Both the position numbers and the translations under genes were made by a program. The notes beneath the pieces were generated by a model. It worked only from the letters and a program-made list of their open reading frames with translations. It ran no database searches and was not told the origin of the DNA. Of a DNA stretch of 64,000 nt, positions 35,733 through 45,305 are shown in pieces. This DNA comes from Gammaproteobacteria bacterium (GTDB lineage Bacteria; Pseudomonadota; Gammaproteobacteria; Pseudomonadales; Azotimanducaceae): assembly GCA_028821405.1 (NCBI GenBank), contig JAPPGK010000056.1, positions 62,001 through 126,000 of the forward strand, written 5' to 3'. Positions within the stretch are counted from its first letter, which is position 1; every line of letters starts with the position of its first letter.

Positions 35733-37496
35733 GTGGAACCAGGGTGCAGCACCGTGGCATTGGTCACTTCCAGTCGGGAACCAATTGACGCACTCGTAGA
35801 GCGTGTGCTGCGCCAGTTGTCCCAAGGGCGCGCACCCTCAAGCATCGAACTGGAGCGCGTGGACTTCAAGGAGGAAGGAGGCCGGCGTGACGGCGATGGG
35901 AGCGTTTCGCCCGGCAGCACGACCAACGAACACGCCGCCAGCCACCTGGCAGCGGAGATGGCCTGCATGGCGAACACGCCCGGTGGGGGCGCAGTCATTC
36001 TAGGCGTCTCGGACAATGGCGACCCGATCGGCACGAGGCTCAATGCGGACTGGCTCCGGCACCGCATCTGGGAGCTCACATCGGGCCAACTCACGGTCGC
36101 GGTCCGCGAAGAAAGCCTCGACCAGTGCCGTATCTTGATCCTGACCTGCATCGAAGCGCTTGCTCCCATCCGCCATGGCGGCAAGCTGCGGTGGCGGGTT
36201 GGCACCAACTGCGTGGAAGTCGATCCGGTCGTTTGGCAATCGAGGATGCTGGAGCGGATCGGTTTCGACTGGTCTGAGCAGCCCTCCGGCAAGACGCTGG
36301 ACGACGTGAGCCCACTCGCCTTGGAGGTCGCCCGGCGTTATCTGCGGGAATCGAACGGTACCCAGGCCAGCCTGACCGAAGCAACAGACGCCGATCTGCT
36401 CCGACGCCTGAATCTCGTCAAGGGCGAACGCGATCTCACCAACGCGGCGACACTCCTGTTCGTGGCAACTCCCTGGTCAGGCGTGGACTACATTCGTCGC
36501 GACATGCCCGGCGGCGACAGCACCCTGCGAATCGAGGGCGAGGGGCCGTTGCTCGCGCAGATTCGCGAGATCGAACAAGCCGGCAATGCTGCCAACCGCG
36601 TCACACACACGGAAGCCGGCTACGCGCACGGCAAGATCTGGGCGATCCCGCCAAGGACGTTGCGCGAAGCCATCGTCAACGGGCTCGCCCATCGGGATTG
36701 GCAAACCGCACGCCCCACCGTCGTCGAGCACATCGGCGACACCTTGACGGTGACATCGCCCGGTGGATTCGTGGGAGGCATAACGCCCGCAAACATCATC
36801 ACCCACCCAGCGGTTCCCCGCCATCGAAACCTGTCCGAGGCGATGGCCGCCCTGGGTCTCGCCGAGCGAGAGGGGATCGGCGTGGACAGGATGGTGCGAG
36901 ACATGCTCGCCATCGGTCGGCCCATGCCGGTCATTGCCGAGGTGGACGGCCCGTACGTGCGGGTCGTGTTGCTCGGCGGTTCGCCGGACACCGCCGTCGT
37001 GAATCTGGTGGCCGCGCTGTCTCCCGCATGGACTGGGAATGTGGACTCGTTGCTGTTGATCGAGCACCTCACCCGGCATGGCTGGGTGGACGCAGAGTCC
37101 GCGACAAGCCTGCTGCAGCGGTCGTCTTCGGCGGAAACCGACGAAGCCATCCGCCGACTCGCCGACGCCGGCATCGACGATGCTGGTTCCGCGCCCGTGA
37201 TTGCACCGGTGCGGGGTGTCCCTTCGCAACAGCCGAAAGCGTTTCGTCTCTCTGACGTCGTTCGACGCCGGCTCGCGCACCGACTCGCCCCATTGCGCAC
37301 TCGAGAGGGGCGTGAGGCGATGATTCTCGGCTGGGCACAGGCGCGGGGACGCGTCTCATCCACCGAAGTGGCGGACTTGACCGGGACCAGCCCCGTTTCC
37401 GCCCGCCAGTTGCTGTCGCGCCTAGTCGCTGCCGAACGCCTCAAGCCTGGCCGGCCCGGGAGTCGGGGCCGCGGCTTTTTCTACGTTCCCAAATGA
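35733..37496 (+). CDS. Schlafen/AlbA_2 DNA-binding-domain protein, RecG-like transcriptional regulator type
   Basis: A 587-residue protein. The N-terminal AlbA_2 (Schlafen AAA_4) domain reads ERVDFKEEGG, then EMACMANTPGGGAVILGVSDNGDPIG and IWELTSG. The middle holds the conserved ATP-dependent helicase-C-terminal-like/HATPase segment (IPPRTLREAIVNGLAHRDW, VTSPGGFVGGITPANII, REGIGVDRM). The C-terminus looks like a winged helix (AQARGRVSSTEVADLTGTSPVSARQLLSRLVAAERL). Members are accessory regulators often found near mobile or defence genes. ATG 35733 or GTG 35754 may start it. A TATAGT box lies at 35714-35719. No partner gene is obvious. Confidence 0.78.
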   Translation: MEPGCSTVALVTSSREPIDALVERVLRQLSQGRAPSSIELERVDFKEEGGRRDGDGSVSPGSTTNEHAASHLAAEMACMANTPGGGAVILGVSDNGDPIGTRLNADWLRHRIWELTSGQLTVAVREESLDQCRILILTCIEALAPIRHGGKLRWRVGTNCVEVDPVVWQSRMLERIGFDWSEQPSGKTLDDVSPLALEVARRYLRESNGTQASLTEATDADLLRRLNLVKGERDLTNAATLLFVATPWSGVDYIRRDMPGGDSTLRIEGEGPLLAQIREIEQAGNAANRVTHTEAGYAHGKIWAIPPRTLREAIVNGLAHRDWQTARPTVVEHIGDTLTVTSPGGFVGGITPANIITHPAVPRHRNLSEAMAALGLAEREGIGVDRMVRDMLAIGRPMPVIAEVDGPYVRVVLLGGSPDTAVVNLVAALSPAWTGNVDSLLLIEHLTRHGWVDAESATSLLQRSSSAETDEAIRRLADAGIDDAGSAPVIAPVRGVPSQQPKAFRLSDVVRRRLAHRLAPLRTREGREAMILGWAQARGRVSSTEVADLTGTSPVSARQLLSRLVAAERLKPGRPGSRGRGFFYVPK

Positions 37497-37528
37497 TCGC
37501 GGGCAACCCAAAGGCTGTCTGACGGAAG

Positions 37529-38953
37529 CTAGGGCTCGGGCTCTCCTCGCCCTGAAGGCAGCACCTTTCCCTCCAGATAGTCGGCACCTTCCGCGCTCCG
37601 GTCGACGGACTCGTTCCACGCTGCGAGTTCGGCCTTCATTCGAGCCACGATTTCCGGTTGCCGTACGATGAGATTGTCCTCCTCGGAGGGGTCGTCCACC
37701 AAGTTGTACAACTCCCACTTCTGGGTCAACGAGTCGAACACTTCCTGGTCCCAAACGCCGTCGACCATCGCCTTGTCGTAGTCGCGGTAGTAGATGAGCT
37801 TGTAGTCGTTGTCGAGCCAGCCTAGCTGGCCCTGAACCCGTAAGCCGATGGGCTGATTGCGCCTCGGCAGTTCGGTGTCGAAGACGGGCACGAGGGAGAT
37901 GCCGTCGTGCACCTCGTTCATGTCATTGGGATCGAGGTTGGCCACTTCGATGAGAGTCGGGAACATATCCAGCGTGCTGGCCGGGAAGTTCGAGATTCTC
38001 GGTTCGAGATGGCCGGGCCATTCGATGATGCCGGGTACGCGGATCCCGCCTTCGTAGAACGAATTCTTGAACCCGCGGAGGCGCCCCGTCGAATCCGGCA
38101 CCACGCCCGGCAACACCTCCCCGGTTGAGGCCCGGGTCACGTCGAATGTCGGGAGTCCGCCGTTGTCGCTGGTGAACCAAACCAGCGTGGTCTCGGCAAT
38201 TCCCAAGTCCCGCAAACCCTGACGGAGCATGCCGATGGAACGGTCCATGGCGACGATTTCGCCGTGGTGGACGCGGGAGGCTTCCGGCAACCCCTCGAAA
38301 GCTGCCATGTCCTCGTCGAGTGCCTCGAACGGCCGGTGCGGAGAGGCGTACCAGATCAGCACGAACGCAGGTTTGCCTTGCTTGTGCGCCTGCTCGATGA
38401 AAGCGAGGGCCTCATCGACCAGGATTTCGGAGGACTCGCCTTCGATGCATTCGGCCGTTCCGTTGCGACTGAACAGCGGATCGAGGTTGAACTGGTTGGT
38501 TTCGCTCAGCCAGTAGTCGAAGCCCAGTTCGCCGGGGTGGTGCGGGTCAGACAACGGCATCGGATGGTCCGGTGTGTTCACCGTGTTGAGATGCCACTTG
38601 CCGAAGTGCGCGGTCGTATAGCCGGCGTTGCGAAAAGCCGTCGACAGGGTCTTTTCCTGCTTGTTGATGGAACTGCCTACCGTGGCGACGCCCGTGCGAT
38701 CGTTGGTCCTGCCGGTCAGCACGGTGGCGCGGGCCGTGGAGCACTGCGGAGCAGCCGAGTAGAACCGGTCCATACGCAAGCCGTTGGCGGCCATGGCATC
38801 CAGATTGGGTGTTTCGAGGACCGGATGGTCGTAGTAGCCCGTCTGCGCCCAGCCCATGTCGTCGGCCATCACCAGGATCACGTTGGGAGTAGCCAAGACC
38901 CGAACGGCCAGCAGGCTGGCAAGTACGCCAATTGTCCGTCGCGGCATCGACAT
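37529..38953 (-). CDS. Secreted sulfatase with CSTAR formylglycine motif
   Basis: A 474-residue type I sulfatase with a signal peptide (MSMPRRTIGVLASLLAVRVLA). The Ca-binding start PNVILVMADDMGW and the formylglycine segment CSTARATVLTGR (Cys71) are visible, followed by GKWHLN and FTSDNGG. The third position of the motif is Thr rather than the canonical Pro or Ala, so recognition by the formylglycine-generating enzyme is not certain. It starts three bases after the stop of the upstream sulfatase at 38956-40341; in-frame codons up to 39004 lie inside that gene. A copy of its last codons is found at 33779-33817. Confidence 0.87.
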   Translation of the reverse strand: MSMPRRTIGVLASLLAVRVLATPNVILVMADDMGWAQTGYYDHPVLETPNLDAMAANGLRMDRFYSAAPQCSTARATVLTGRTNDRTGVATVGSSINKQEKTLSTAFRNAGYTTAHFGKWHLNTVNTPDHPMPLSDPHHPGELGFDYWLSETNQFNLDPLFSRNGTAECIEGESSEILVDEALAFIEQAHKQGKPAFVLIWYASPHRPFEALDEDMAAFEGLPEASRVHHGEIVAMDRSIGMLRQGLRDLGIAETTLVWFTSDNGGLPTFDVTRASTGEVLPGVVPDSTGRLRGFKNSFYEGGIRVPGIIEWPGHLEPRISNFPASTLDMFPTLIEVANLDPNDMNEVHDGISLVPVFDTELPRRNQPIGLRVQGQLGWLDNDYKLIYYRDYDKAMVDGVWDQEVFDSLTQKWELYNLVDDPSEEDNLIVRQPEIVARMKAELAAWNESVDRSAEGADYLEGKVLPSGRGEPEP

Positions 38954-38955
38954 CG

Positions 38956-40341
38956 CTAGTAAGGGCTCACGGGATCCGGGAAGTTCCACCGCACCCAATT
39001 CCACTGGAACATGTCATTGGTCGCATCGTTCCAGCCGACGAGGCGTGCCTTCATCTCGCTCTGGATATCGGCATAGTCCGGGTCATCGATGAGGTTGTTC
39101 ATCTCGGCCGGATCGGCCCGGAGATCGTAGAGTTCATCGAGGTCGTGGGGAAAATAGACGTACTTCCAACGCTCGGTCCGCACCATGCGCTGGGAACTGT
39201 AGCCCCACACTTCGCCGTGGCTTTCGCAGTAGACGCTGTCCGGCCAGTCGGCAGGCGTCTCACCCTCAACGAGGGGTACGAGGCTCCTTGCGTCCAAATC
39301 GTCCGGCAGTTCGCCCCCTCCCCATTCGATGAAGCTCGGCATTAGATCCATCAGGCGAACAAACTCGGATACTTGCCGAGGCGCAACACCCGGAACCTTC
39401 GCCAACAACGGAATGCGGAAGATCTCGTCGTACATGGTGCCGGATTTCTCGAAATGCTTGTGACTGCCCGTGGCGTCCCCGTGGTCCGTCGAAAACAGGA
39501 AGATCGTATTGTCCTCGATGCCGCATTCCGTGATCGCTTCCCGTACGCGACCGACGCAGTCGTCGATCAGGGTGACATCGCCGTAGTACTTGGCGACGAC
39601 CTTCTGCCACCAGGACCAGTCCTTGTCCTCGAGATGCCACTCCCGGTGCTTGCGCAGGTGCGCGGCGGGTTTGCCCTCGAAGGTCTCGTCGAAGTTCGGC
39701 CACGGCGGGATGGACTCCGGGTCGTACATGGAGGCGTAGGGTTCCGGGACGATATTGGGGAAGTGGGGTGCGACTCCGTCTATGCGCAGGAAGAACGGCT
39801 GATCGCCGTCGGCTCTGTCGCGCAGCATTGAGAGGCCGACATCGGTCAGTTGCCAGGTCTTGCCCTCTTCCTTGGGATGGGGATTGGTACCAGCGACCGC
39901 GAATTTCCCGCCGGGGAACTCGATGACCGTTTCATCGCCGGGAACAGATCCCCGGGCGGCACGTCCCTGGCTGTGGCGGTCGAAACCGAACTCCGTCGGC
40001 CCCAAATCCTGGTGCACATGCCACTTGCCGGCGTAGTCCAGCACATATCCCGCCGCCTTCAATCGGCTGGAGAAGGTGGGCGTGTCGAGCGCAAGACCTC
40101 GGCACCAGGCGGGTGCGATATGGGTGTTGATCATCACGCCGTGGTTGTGCGGGTAGAGTCCCGACATCAAGGAGGCCCGGGACGGCGAGCACACCGGACT
40201 CACCGTATAGGCCTGATCGAACTGCGTTCCCTCGGCGGCGAGACGATCCAGGTTCGGTGTCTGGCAGATTTCGTTCCCGTAGCAGCCCAACGCATCGCGC
40301 CTTAGCTGGTCGGTCATGAAGAGAACGATATTGGGGGGCAT
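38956..40341 (-). CDS. Type I sulfatase (CSPSR motif)
   Basis: A 461-residue sulfatase with NIVLFMTDQLRRDALGCYGN at the N-terminus and the textbook formylglycine motif CSPSRASLMSGLYPHNHG (Cys51). Metal-site text (FSTDHGDATGSHKHFEKSGTMYDE) is intact. No signal peptide is evident, so it may act in the cytoplasm, in contrast to its partner at 37529-38953. The two genes form a tight operon. Substrate could be a sulfated glycan, choline sulfate-like or other ester; not decided. No formylglycine-generating enzyme gene is in the window. Confidence 0.9.
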   Translation of the reverse strand: MPPNIVLFMTDQLRRDALGCYGNEICQTPNLDRLAAEGTQFDQAYTVSPVCSPSRASLMSGLYPHNHGVMINTHIAPAWCRGLALDTPTFSSRLKAAGYVLDYAGKWHVHQDLGPTEFGFDRHSQGRAARGSVPGDETVIEFPGGKFAVAGTNPHPKEEGKTWQLTDVGLSMLRDRADGDQPFFLRIDGVAPHFPNIVPEPYASMYDPESIPPWPNFDETFEGKPAAHLRKHREWHLEDKDWSWWQKVVAKYYGDVTLIDDCVGRVREAITECGIEDNTIFLFSTDHGDATGSHKHFEKSGTMYDEIFRIPLLAKVPGVAPRQVSEFVRLMDLMPSFIEWGGGELPDDLDARSLVPLVEGETPADWPDSVYCESHGEVWGYSSQRMVRTERWKYVYFPHDLDELYDLRADPAEMNNLIDDPDYADIQSEMKARLVGWNDATNDMFQWNWVRWNFPDPVSPY

Positions 40342-40606
40342 ATCACCACCACCACGTCGGCGTGCGCCGTTGCATCACGGCAGTAGGATACCGTGAAGTG
40401 AGCATGTAGGGCGGGGCAGACGCACTCGCGGGCCGCAGGCAGCATGGCTGGACGCTTCCGAAGACAGGACAGCCGTCGCCGTCGCCTCTATCACCGAAGC
40501 CAAAACACGTCCCGTTCTCCCGGCCGCGCCCGCCGCCATGGCAACAGACCCTGGCATCAGGCAGCGTATAGGGCCACACTCAAAGGAGGCGGGGCTCGGG
40601 ACACCC

Positions 40607-42607
40607 ATGCACAATGTCGACCGGCGGGTCACGCCGCCAATCACTTGCGTCTGCCTTTCGGCCGTAGTCAGCACCGCACTGTTGGCGGTTGCCGACGATG
40701 GGACCGCATCGGGCGAGTGGCGCCACCACGGCGGTGACCACGCCTCCACGAAGTACTCGCCGCTGAGCCAGATCGACGCCGGGAACTTCTCGAAGCTCGA
40801 AGTCGCCTGGCGGTGGAAGTCGGCCGACCAGGACCTCCCCTACGGCGACGGCGGACGCTACTACACCGGCGACTACCGGGCCACGCCGCTCATGATCGGC
40901 GGCCGTGTCTATGCCGTTACTTCGCACGGCCAGGTGGCGGCGCTCGACCCCGCAACCGGGCAGCAGTTGTGGCTCTACGACCCCAAGAGCTACGCCAAGG
41001 GTCAACCCAACATGCAGCCGCTACAGACCCGGGGAATCGAGTACTGGACCGACGGCAAGATCGAACGCATCTTCGTGGCAACACTCGGCAAGCAACTGGT
41101 CTCCATCGACATCGCGACCGGCAAGCCGGATCCCGACTTCGGCGTCAACGGCATCGTCGATCTCGCCAAGGACCTCGGCCCCGGCGACTACGAGATCAAC
41201 AACATCACCCACGGCGCGCCGCCCATCGTCGTCGCCGACACGGTGGTTGTCGGCTCGAAGATCTTCGACTACGGCATGCACAACAACAGTCCGCCGGGGC
41301 ATATCCGCGCCTACGACGCCCGCACCGGGAAGTTCAAGTGGCGATTCCACACCATCCCGCGGGAGGGCGAACCCTTCGTCGAGACGTGGGAGAACGACTC
41401 CTGGAAAAAGGCCGGCAACACCAACGCCTGGTCGATGCTCGCGGGCGACGACGCGTTGGGTCTCGTCTTCCTGCCGACCTCGACACCCACGAACGACTAT
41501 TGGGGTGGCAAACGGCCCGGGGCCAACGTCTTTGCCGAGAGCATTCTCTGCCTCGAGGCGGCTACCGGGAAACGGGTGTGGCACTTCCAGACGGTTCACC
41601 ACGGGTTGTGGGACTACGATGTCGCCTCCGCCCCCAACCTGGTGGACATCGTCGTGGACGGCCGCCCGATCAAGGCCGTGGCCCAGGTATCGAAGACCGG
41701 TTTCACCTATGTCTTCGACCGCGTGACCGGCAAGCCGGTGTGGCCGATCGAGGAACGCCCGGTTCCGCAAAGCGACGTGCCGGGCGAGAAGTCCTACCCG
41801 ACCCAGCCGCATCCCACCAAGCCGCCGCCATTCGAGCGCATCGGCATCACCGAGGACGATCTCATCGACTTCACGCCGGAACTCAGGGCCGAAGCCGTCG
41901 AGATCGCCAAGCGCTACCGACTCGGCCCGATCTTCACGCCGCCCATCGTCAAGGATGCGGGCGGGAAACTCGGCACCATCGTCGTTCCGGGCGCGGCCGG
42001 CGGCGCGAATTTCCCCGGCGCGTCGGTGGATCCCGAGACCGGCATCCTCTACGTCGAATCGCAGACGAACCCCATCGGCATGGCGGTCGTGCCGACCAAG
42101 CCGGGCACCTCCGACTGGGACTACGTCATTGCCTACCAGCCGACGCGGGGACCGCAGGGGTTGCCCCTCGTGAGACCCCCATATCGACGCATCACGGCGA
42201 TCGATCTGAACACCGGCGAGCACGTCTGGCAGATCCCGTTCGGCAACGGACCGACCAACCACCCCGCCATCAAGGACTTGAACCTCGGCCCGCTCGGCAG
42301 CCCCTACGGCGATGCCGTCGCCGAAGGCGGCATCCTGCTCACCAAAACGCTGCTCATCAGCTACCTGTCCAAATGGAGCGAACTCGGCCGGCGGGCACAG
42401 GGGACGCTCCTACGCGCTTTCGACAAGAAAACCGGCGAGCTTCTCGGTGAAGTGGATGTCGCCACCCGGCTCCACGGCGCCCCTATGACGTACATGCACG
42501 AGGGCCGCCAATACATCGCCGCGGCCGGTGGCGGGCGGCGCGGGGACGGTGCGCTAGTGGCGTTCGCGCTGCCCAAGGACGCGCCGACCGTTCAGGATCG
42601 GCCGTAG
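40607..42607 (+). CDS. PQQ-dependent quinoprotein dehydrogenase (glucose/alcohol dehydrogenase-like propeller)
   Basis: A 666-residue secreted eight-bladed propeller of the PQQ dehydrogenase family: signal peptide (ITCVCLSAVVSTALLAVA), WRHHGGDHASTKYSPLSQI at the N-terminus, blade W motifs (GKFKWRFHTIP), HHGLWDYDVASAPNLVDI with the presumed catalytic Asp, and TGFTYVFDRVTGKPVWPIEE. A C-terminal haem domain is absent. ATG 40607 begins the signal peptide, although the best ribosome site (AAGGAGG) is 17 bases away. The substrate is unknown; the family oxidises sugars or alcohols in the periplasm. An unremarkable 265-bp gap precedes it. Confidence 0.88.
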   Translation: MHNVDRRVTPPITCVCLSAVVSTALLAVADDGTASGEWRHHGGDHASTKYSPLSQIDAGNFSKLEVAWRWKSADQDLPYGDGGRYYTGDYRATPLMIGGRVYAVTSHGQVAALDPATGQQLWLYDPKSYAKGQPNMQPLQTRGIEYWTDGKIERIFVATLGKQLVSIDIATGKPDPDFGVNGIVDLAKDLGPGDYEINNITHGAPPIVVADTVVVGSKIFDYGMHNNSPPGHIRAYDARTGKFKWRFHTIPREGEPFVETWENDSWKKAGNTNAWSMLAGDDALGLVFLPTSTPTNDYWGGKRPGANVFAESILCLEAATGKRVWHFQTVHHGLWDYDVASAPNLVDIVVDGRPIKAVAQVSKTGFTYVFDRVTGKPVWPIEERPVPQSDVPGEKSYPTQPHPTKPPPFERIGITEDDLIDFTPELRAEAVEIAKRYRLGPIFTPPIVKDAGGKLGTIVVPGAAGGANFPGASVDPETGILYVESQTNPIGMAVVPTKPGTSDWDYVIAYQPTRGPQGLPLVRPPYRRITAIDLNTGEHVWQIPFGNGPTNHPAIKDLNLGPLGSPYGDAVAEGGILLTKTLLISYLSKWSELGRRAQGTLLRAFDKKTGELLGEVDVATRLHGAPMTYMHEGRQYIAAAGGGRRGDGALVAFALPKDAPTVQDRP

Positions 42608-42723
42608 CGCCCGAGCGCCGCCCCGACGCTCCGCTGTGCATCGGGTCGCCTCAGGCCCAGCCCCGCCGCCGTCGAACGTGGTACCGCCGCCGAAGGGCGC
42701 GGGATCGCCCTACGGTTGCTCAC

Positions 42724-43794
42724 TCAGTCGCACGACGCCAGCCGCGCCCAGAAATCGCCTTCGGTCGAGCAGCCCGCGGCCGCGGCCAGCAGCCCTTCTC
42801 CAGTGGCCGTCGTCGCGGCCAGGCGCCACTCGGCATCGTCCGACAGCGCAATGCCGCGCAGACGCAGCACTTCCACCGCCGCGCACACCAGAGCCTGACG
42901 GCGCCCGGCGGCCAATCCCTCGGCATGGCCTTGTTCGCGTCCGCGTGCGAATCCCGTTCGTTGGCCTACGCCGTGCGCACATCGCATATAGCCCGCAATC
43001 TGGGTGTCGTTGATCGGGCCGGTGCCATCGAGGTCGCCCAGTTCCCGACCGACGCGAACGAGGTGTCCGATCGTCTCCGGCGATGACGACGGTTCGTTCA
43101 GCGCGCGGTGGATCTCGTGCGCTTTCCATCCGGACAAGGCCGCGCTCACGGGCTGCTTGCGGTAGTCGTCGTCCTCGAGGACATAGATCGTGAATCCGGG
43201 GACGACGCCGGGCGGACGGCTCGGCGACGGGGCGTCCGGCGTCTCCACCCAGACCTCGGGAAACCGCCACCGACGATAGATGCCGAGCTTCCTTCGGCGC
43301 ACATCGGTGGTGTGGTCGACCTCCAGAACGACGTCCGGACGCGGATCCCGGCCGATCACCGTTTCGCGACCCCTCGGCGTCCAAACCTCGGGACGCAGGT
43401 AGACCGACTGGTCCGGGTGCATCGCCTCGCTTGCCCGTCCGGCGCGGTCGAAGACGACCATGCGCAGCGCGCCCCAGCAGCGAATCGGCGAACCGCGCTC
43501 CAACGCGATCCGCATCAGCAATGCCGGCAGGTGGCCGCCGGGGTTTTCGTGGTCCGGGCCGCCCTCGCGCAGAACCCAGGCCATGGCCTGCTCGCGGCTC
43601 CAGTACTCGACGCCGCCGTCGTAGTCCTGGAACTGCTCGGCGGTCATGGGAATCGGGACGCAGCCGGGGAAGTCGGCATCCTCGGGACCGTCGTAGCGCA
43701 TGACGTAGTCCAACACGGCATCCCTTTCAAACGGCCCGGAATAGATCGCATAACCGGGGCGCTTCGACCCGGGCGACAGTTGAACCTCGGCCAC
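42724..43794 (-). CDS. Uma2 family (DUF820) putative restriction-fold protein with C-terminal extension
   Basis: A 356-residue protein. The middle part is a Uma2-type PD-(D/E)xK fold: VYLRPEVWTPRG, RDPRPDVVLEVDHTTDVRRRKLGIYRRWRFPEVWVETPD. This is followed by a long Ala/Arg-rich helical tail containing GREQGHAEGLAAGRRQAL, seen in many Uma2 paralogs. GTG 43794 has GGGGAGG six bases upstream. Uma2 proteins are common in cyanobacteria and sponge symbionts; their role is not established. The gene faces away from the sulfite oxidase gene. Confidence 0.75.
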   Translation of the reverse strand: MAEVQLSPGSKRPGYAIYSGPFERDAVLDYVMRYDGPEDADFPGCVPIPMTAEQFQDYDGGVEYWSREQAMAWVLREGGPDHENPGGHLPALLMRIALERGSPIRCWGALRMVVFDRAGRASEAMHPDQSVYLRPEVWTPRGRETVIGRDPRPDVVLEVDHTTDVRRRKLGIYRRWRFPEVWVETPDAPSPSRPPGVVPGFTIYVLEDDDYRKQPVSAALSGWKAHEIHRALNEPSSSPETIGHLVRVGRELGDLDGTGPINDTQIAGYMRCAHGVGQRTGFARGREQGHAEGLAAGRRQALVCAAVEVLRLRGIALSDDAEWRLAATTATGEGLLAAAAGCSTEGDFWARLASCD

Positions 43795-43900
43795 GTTTGC
43801 CTCCCCATTGCCGTTGCTATGCTACGAGAAAAAAGCGTAACACATACAATGGGTTAAGGATTTCGTACAAGCGTGTGCGCTCGCCCGCGTCCGGCTAAGG

Positions 43901-43930
43901 TACGGGCGTGTACGGGCGTGTACGGTCGTA
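43901..43930. repeat. Three tandem copies of a 10-bp unit
   Basis: TACGGGCGTG is repeated exactly at 43901-43910 and 43911-43920, with a third degenerate copy TACGGTCGTA at 43921-43930. It lies in the 281-bp gap between the divergent Uma2 and sulfite oxidase genes, where promoters and regulator sites are expected. The rest of the gap shows only an AT-rich spot (43827-43860) and no clear promoter pair. Confidence 0.6.
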
Positions 43931-44075
43931 GGCGGCGGCTTCACGTCCATGGAAACGCCCCACAGCCGGCCCGGCGCAAGTCCGACGGATTCGCATCGCT
44001 CGCGTGGCCATCGTGCGCGAGTCTTTGCATCGCCAGGGGTCGGGATGCACACTCCGCATCCGGAGGTGCGGTTTG

Positions 44076-45305
44076 ATGGTTCTAAGCGAACGCGTTGTCT
44101 CAGGCAGGGGTGCCGCCCATGGCGTCTACTCCCGACGCTCCATGCTGCGTGGTTCACTGGCCACGGTCTCCGCGGCCCTGTGTCCGCTAGCCGCCGGTCA
44201 ACCGGTCCTGCCAGCCATTCCCGGCAAACCCGGACTCAAGGTCTTGAGCGAGCGCCCCATCAATGCCGAGACCCCGGCGCACCTTTTGGACGACCCGGTC
44301 ACGCCGGCCGAGCGGATGTTCGTGCGCAACAACGGGATACCGCCGGACACCCGGGACATCGATCCTCTCAACTGGACGCTTGAACTGGCCGGGGAGGCAT
44401 GCGCACGGCCAATGCAACTCACGCTCGGCGAACTCAAGGACCGTTTCGAGCACGTCACGCTTGCGCTTCAGATCGAATGCGGCGGCAACGGCCGCTCCGA
44501 ATTCCATCCGCCCGCCCGCGGCAACCAGTGGACGACGGGCGCGGTGGCGTGTCCAAGATTCACCGGCGTGCGCCTCAAGGACGTGCTTGAGTACTGCGGC
44601 ACAACCGACGCGGCCGTCTACGTGGCCTACGAAGCCGCCGACACGCATCTGTCCGGGGATCCGACCAAGCAACCCATCTCCCGGGGGGTGCCGATGCACA
44701 AGGCCCTTGAGGCCGAGACGCTGATCGCCTGGGCGATGAACGGCGAGCCGCTGCCACCGCTCCATGGGTATCCATTGCGCCTGGTTGCCGGCGGCTGGCC
44801 CGGTTCCGTGAGCGGCAAGTGGCTGAAGCGCATCCTGGTGCGAGACCGCGTCCACGACGGACCGAAGATGGGTGGCCAATCGTATCGCGTGCCTTGCGAT
44901 CCCGTGGCGCCCGGGGCGACGGTCCCGGACGAGGCCATGTGCATCATCGAGTCGATGCCCGTGAAGTCGCTCATCACCCATCCGCGTTCCGGCAGCCGCC
45001 AGGAACGGGCGAAGCCCATTGCCGTTCGCGGCCACGCCTGGGCCGGCGACCTTGGCGTGGCCAGCGTGTTCACGTCCATCGACTTCGGCGCCACGTGGCA
45101 ACCCGCCGATCTGAACGAGCCGGCGAATCGCCTTGCTTGGCAGCAATGGTCGACGAACATTGCCATCCCGACGCTCGGGTATTACGAGATCTGGGCTCGT
45201 GCGGTCGACGAGAACGGGCGTTCCCAACCCTTGGTCTTGCCAGGCTGGAACCCGCGCGGGTACTTGAACAACGCCTGCCACCGAATCGCGTTGGCCGTGG
45301 CATGA
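44076..45305 (+). CDS. Sulfite oxidase family molybdoenzyme (SorA-like)
   Basis: A 409-residue periplasmic molybdopterin protein. A twin-arginine-like leader (YSRRSMLRGSLATVSAALC) precedes the oxidoreductase molybdopterin domain with the Mo-ligating cysteine, Cys135 in LQIECGGNGRSEF, then the C-terminal dimerisation domain (KSLITHPRSG to GWNPRGYLNN). ATG 44076 has GGAGG nine bases upstream. It overlaps by four bases (ATGA) the small c-type cytochrome gene, the arrangement of sulfite dehydrogenase SorAB. Probable reaction: sulfite to sulfate with electrons passed to the cytochrome; other sulfur or sulfoxide substrates are possible. Confidence 0.86.
   Translation: MVLSERVVSGRGAAHGVYSRRSMLRGSLATVSAALCPLAAGQPVLPAIPGKPGLKVLSERPINAETPAHLLDDPVTPAERMFVRNNGIPPDTRDIDPLNWTLELAGEACARPMQLTLGELKDRFEHVTLALQIECGGNGRSEFHPPARGNQWTTGAVACPRFTGVRLKDVLEYCGTTDAAVYVAYEAADTHLSGDPTKQPISRGVPMHKALEAETLIAWAMNGEPLPPLHGYPLRLVAGGWPGSVSGKWLKRILVRDRVHDGPKMGGQSYRVPCDPVAPGATVPDEAMCIIESMPVKSLITHPRSGSRQERAKPIAVRGHAWAGDLGVASVFTSIDFGATWQPADLNEPANRLAWQQWSTNIAIPTLGYYEIWARAVDENGRSQPLVLPGWNPRGYLNNACHRIALAVA

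Noticed and set aside
36477-37444. Long minus-strand frames within the Schlafen gene
   Set aside because: Mirror frames of a clear domain-bearing gene; no domain or ribosome site.
41021-42262. 413-codon minus-strand frame inside the quinoprotein gene
   Set aside because: Shadow of the PQQ propeller gene; no independent evidence.
43795-44075. CRISPR or iteron origin at the short tandem repeats
   Set aside because: Only three 10-bp units without spacers, DnaA boxes or a replication gene; treated as a minor repeat.
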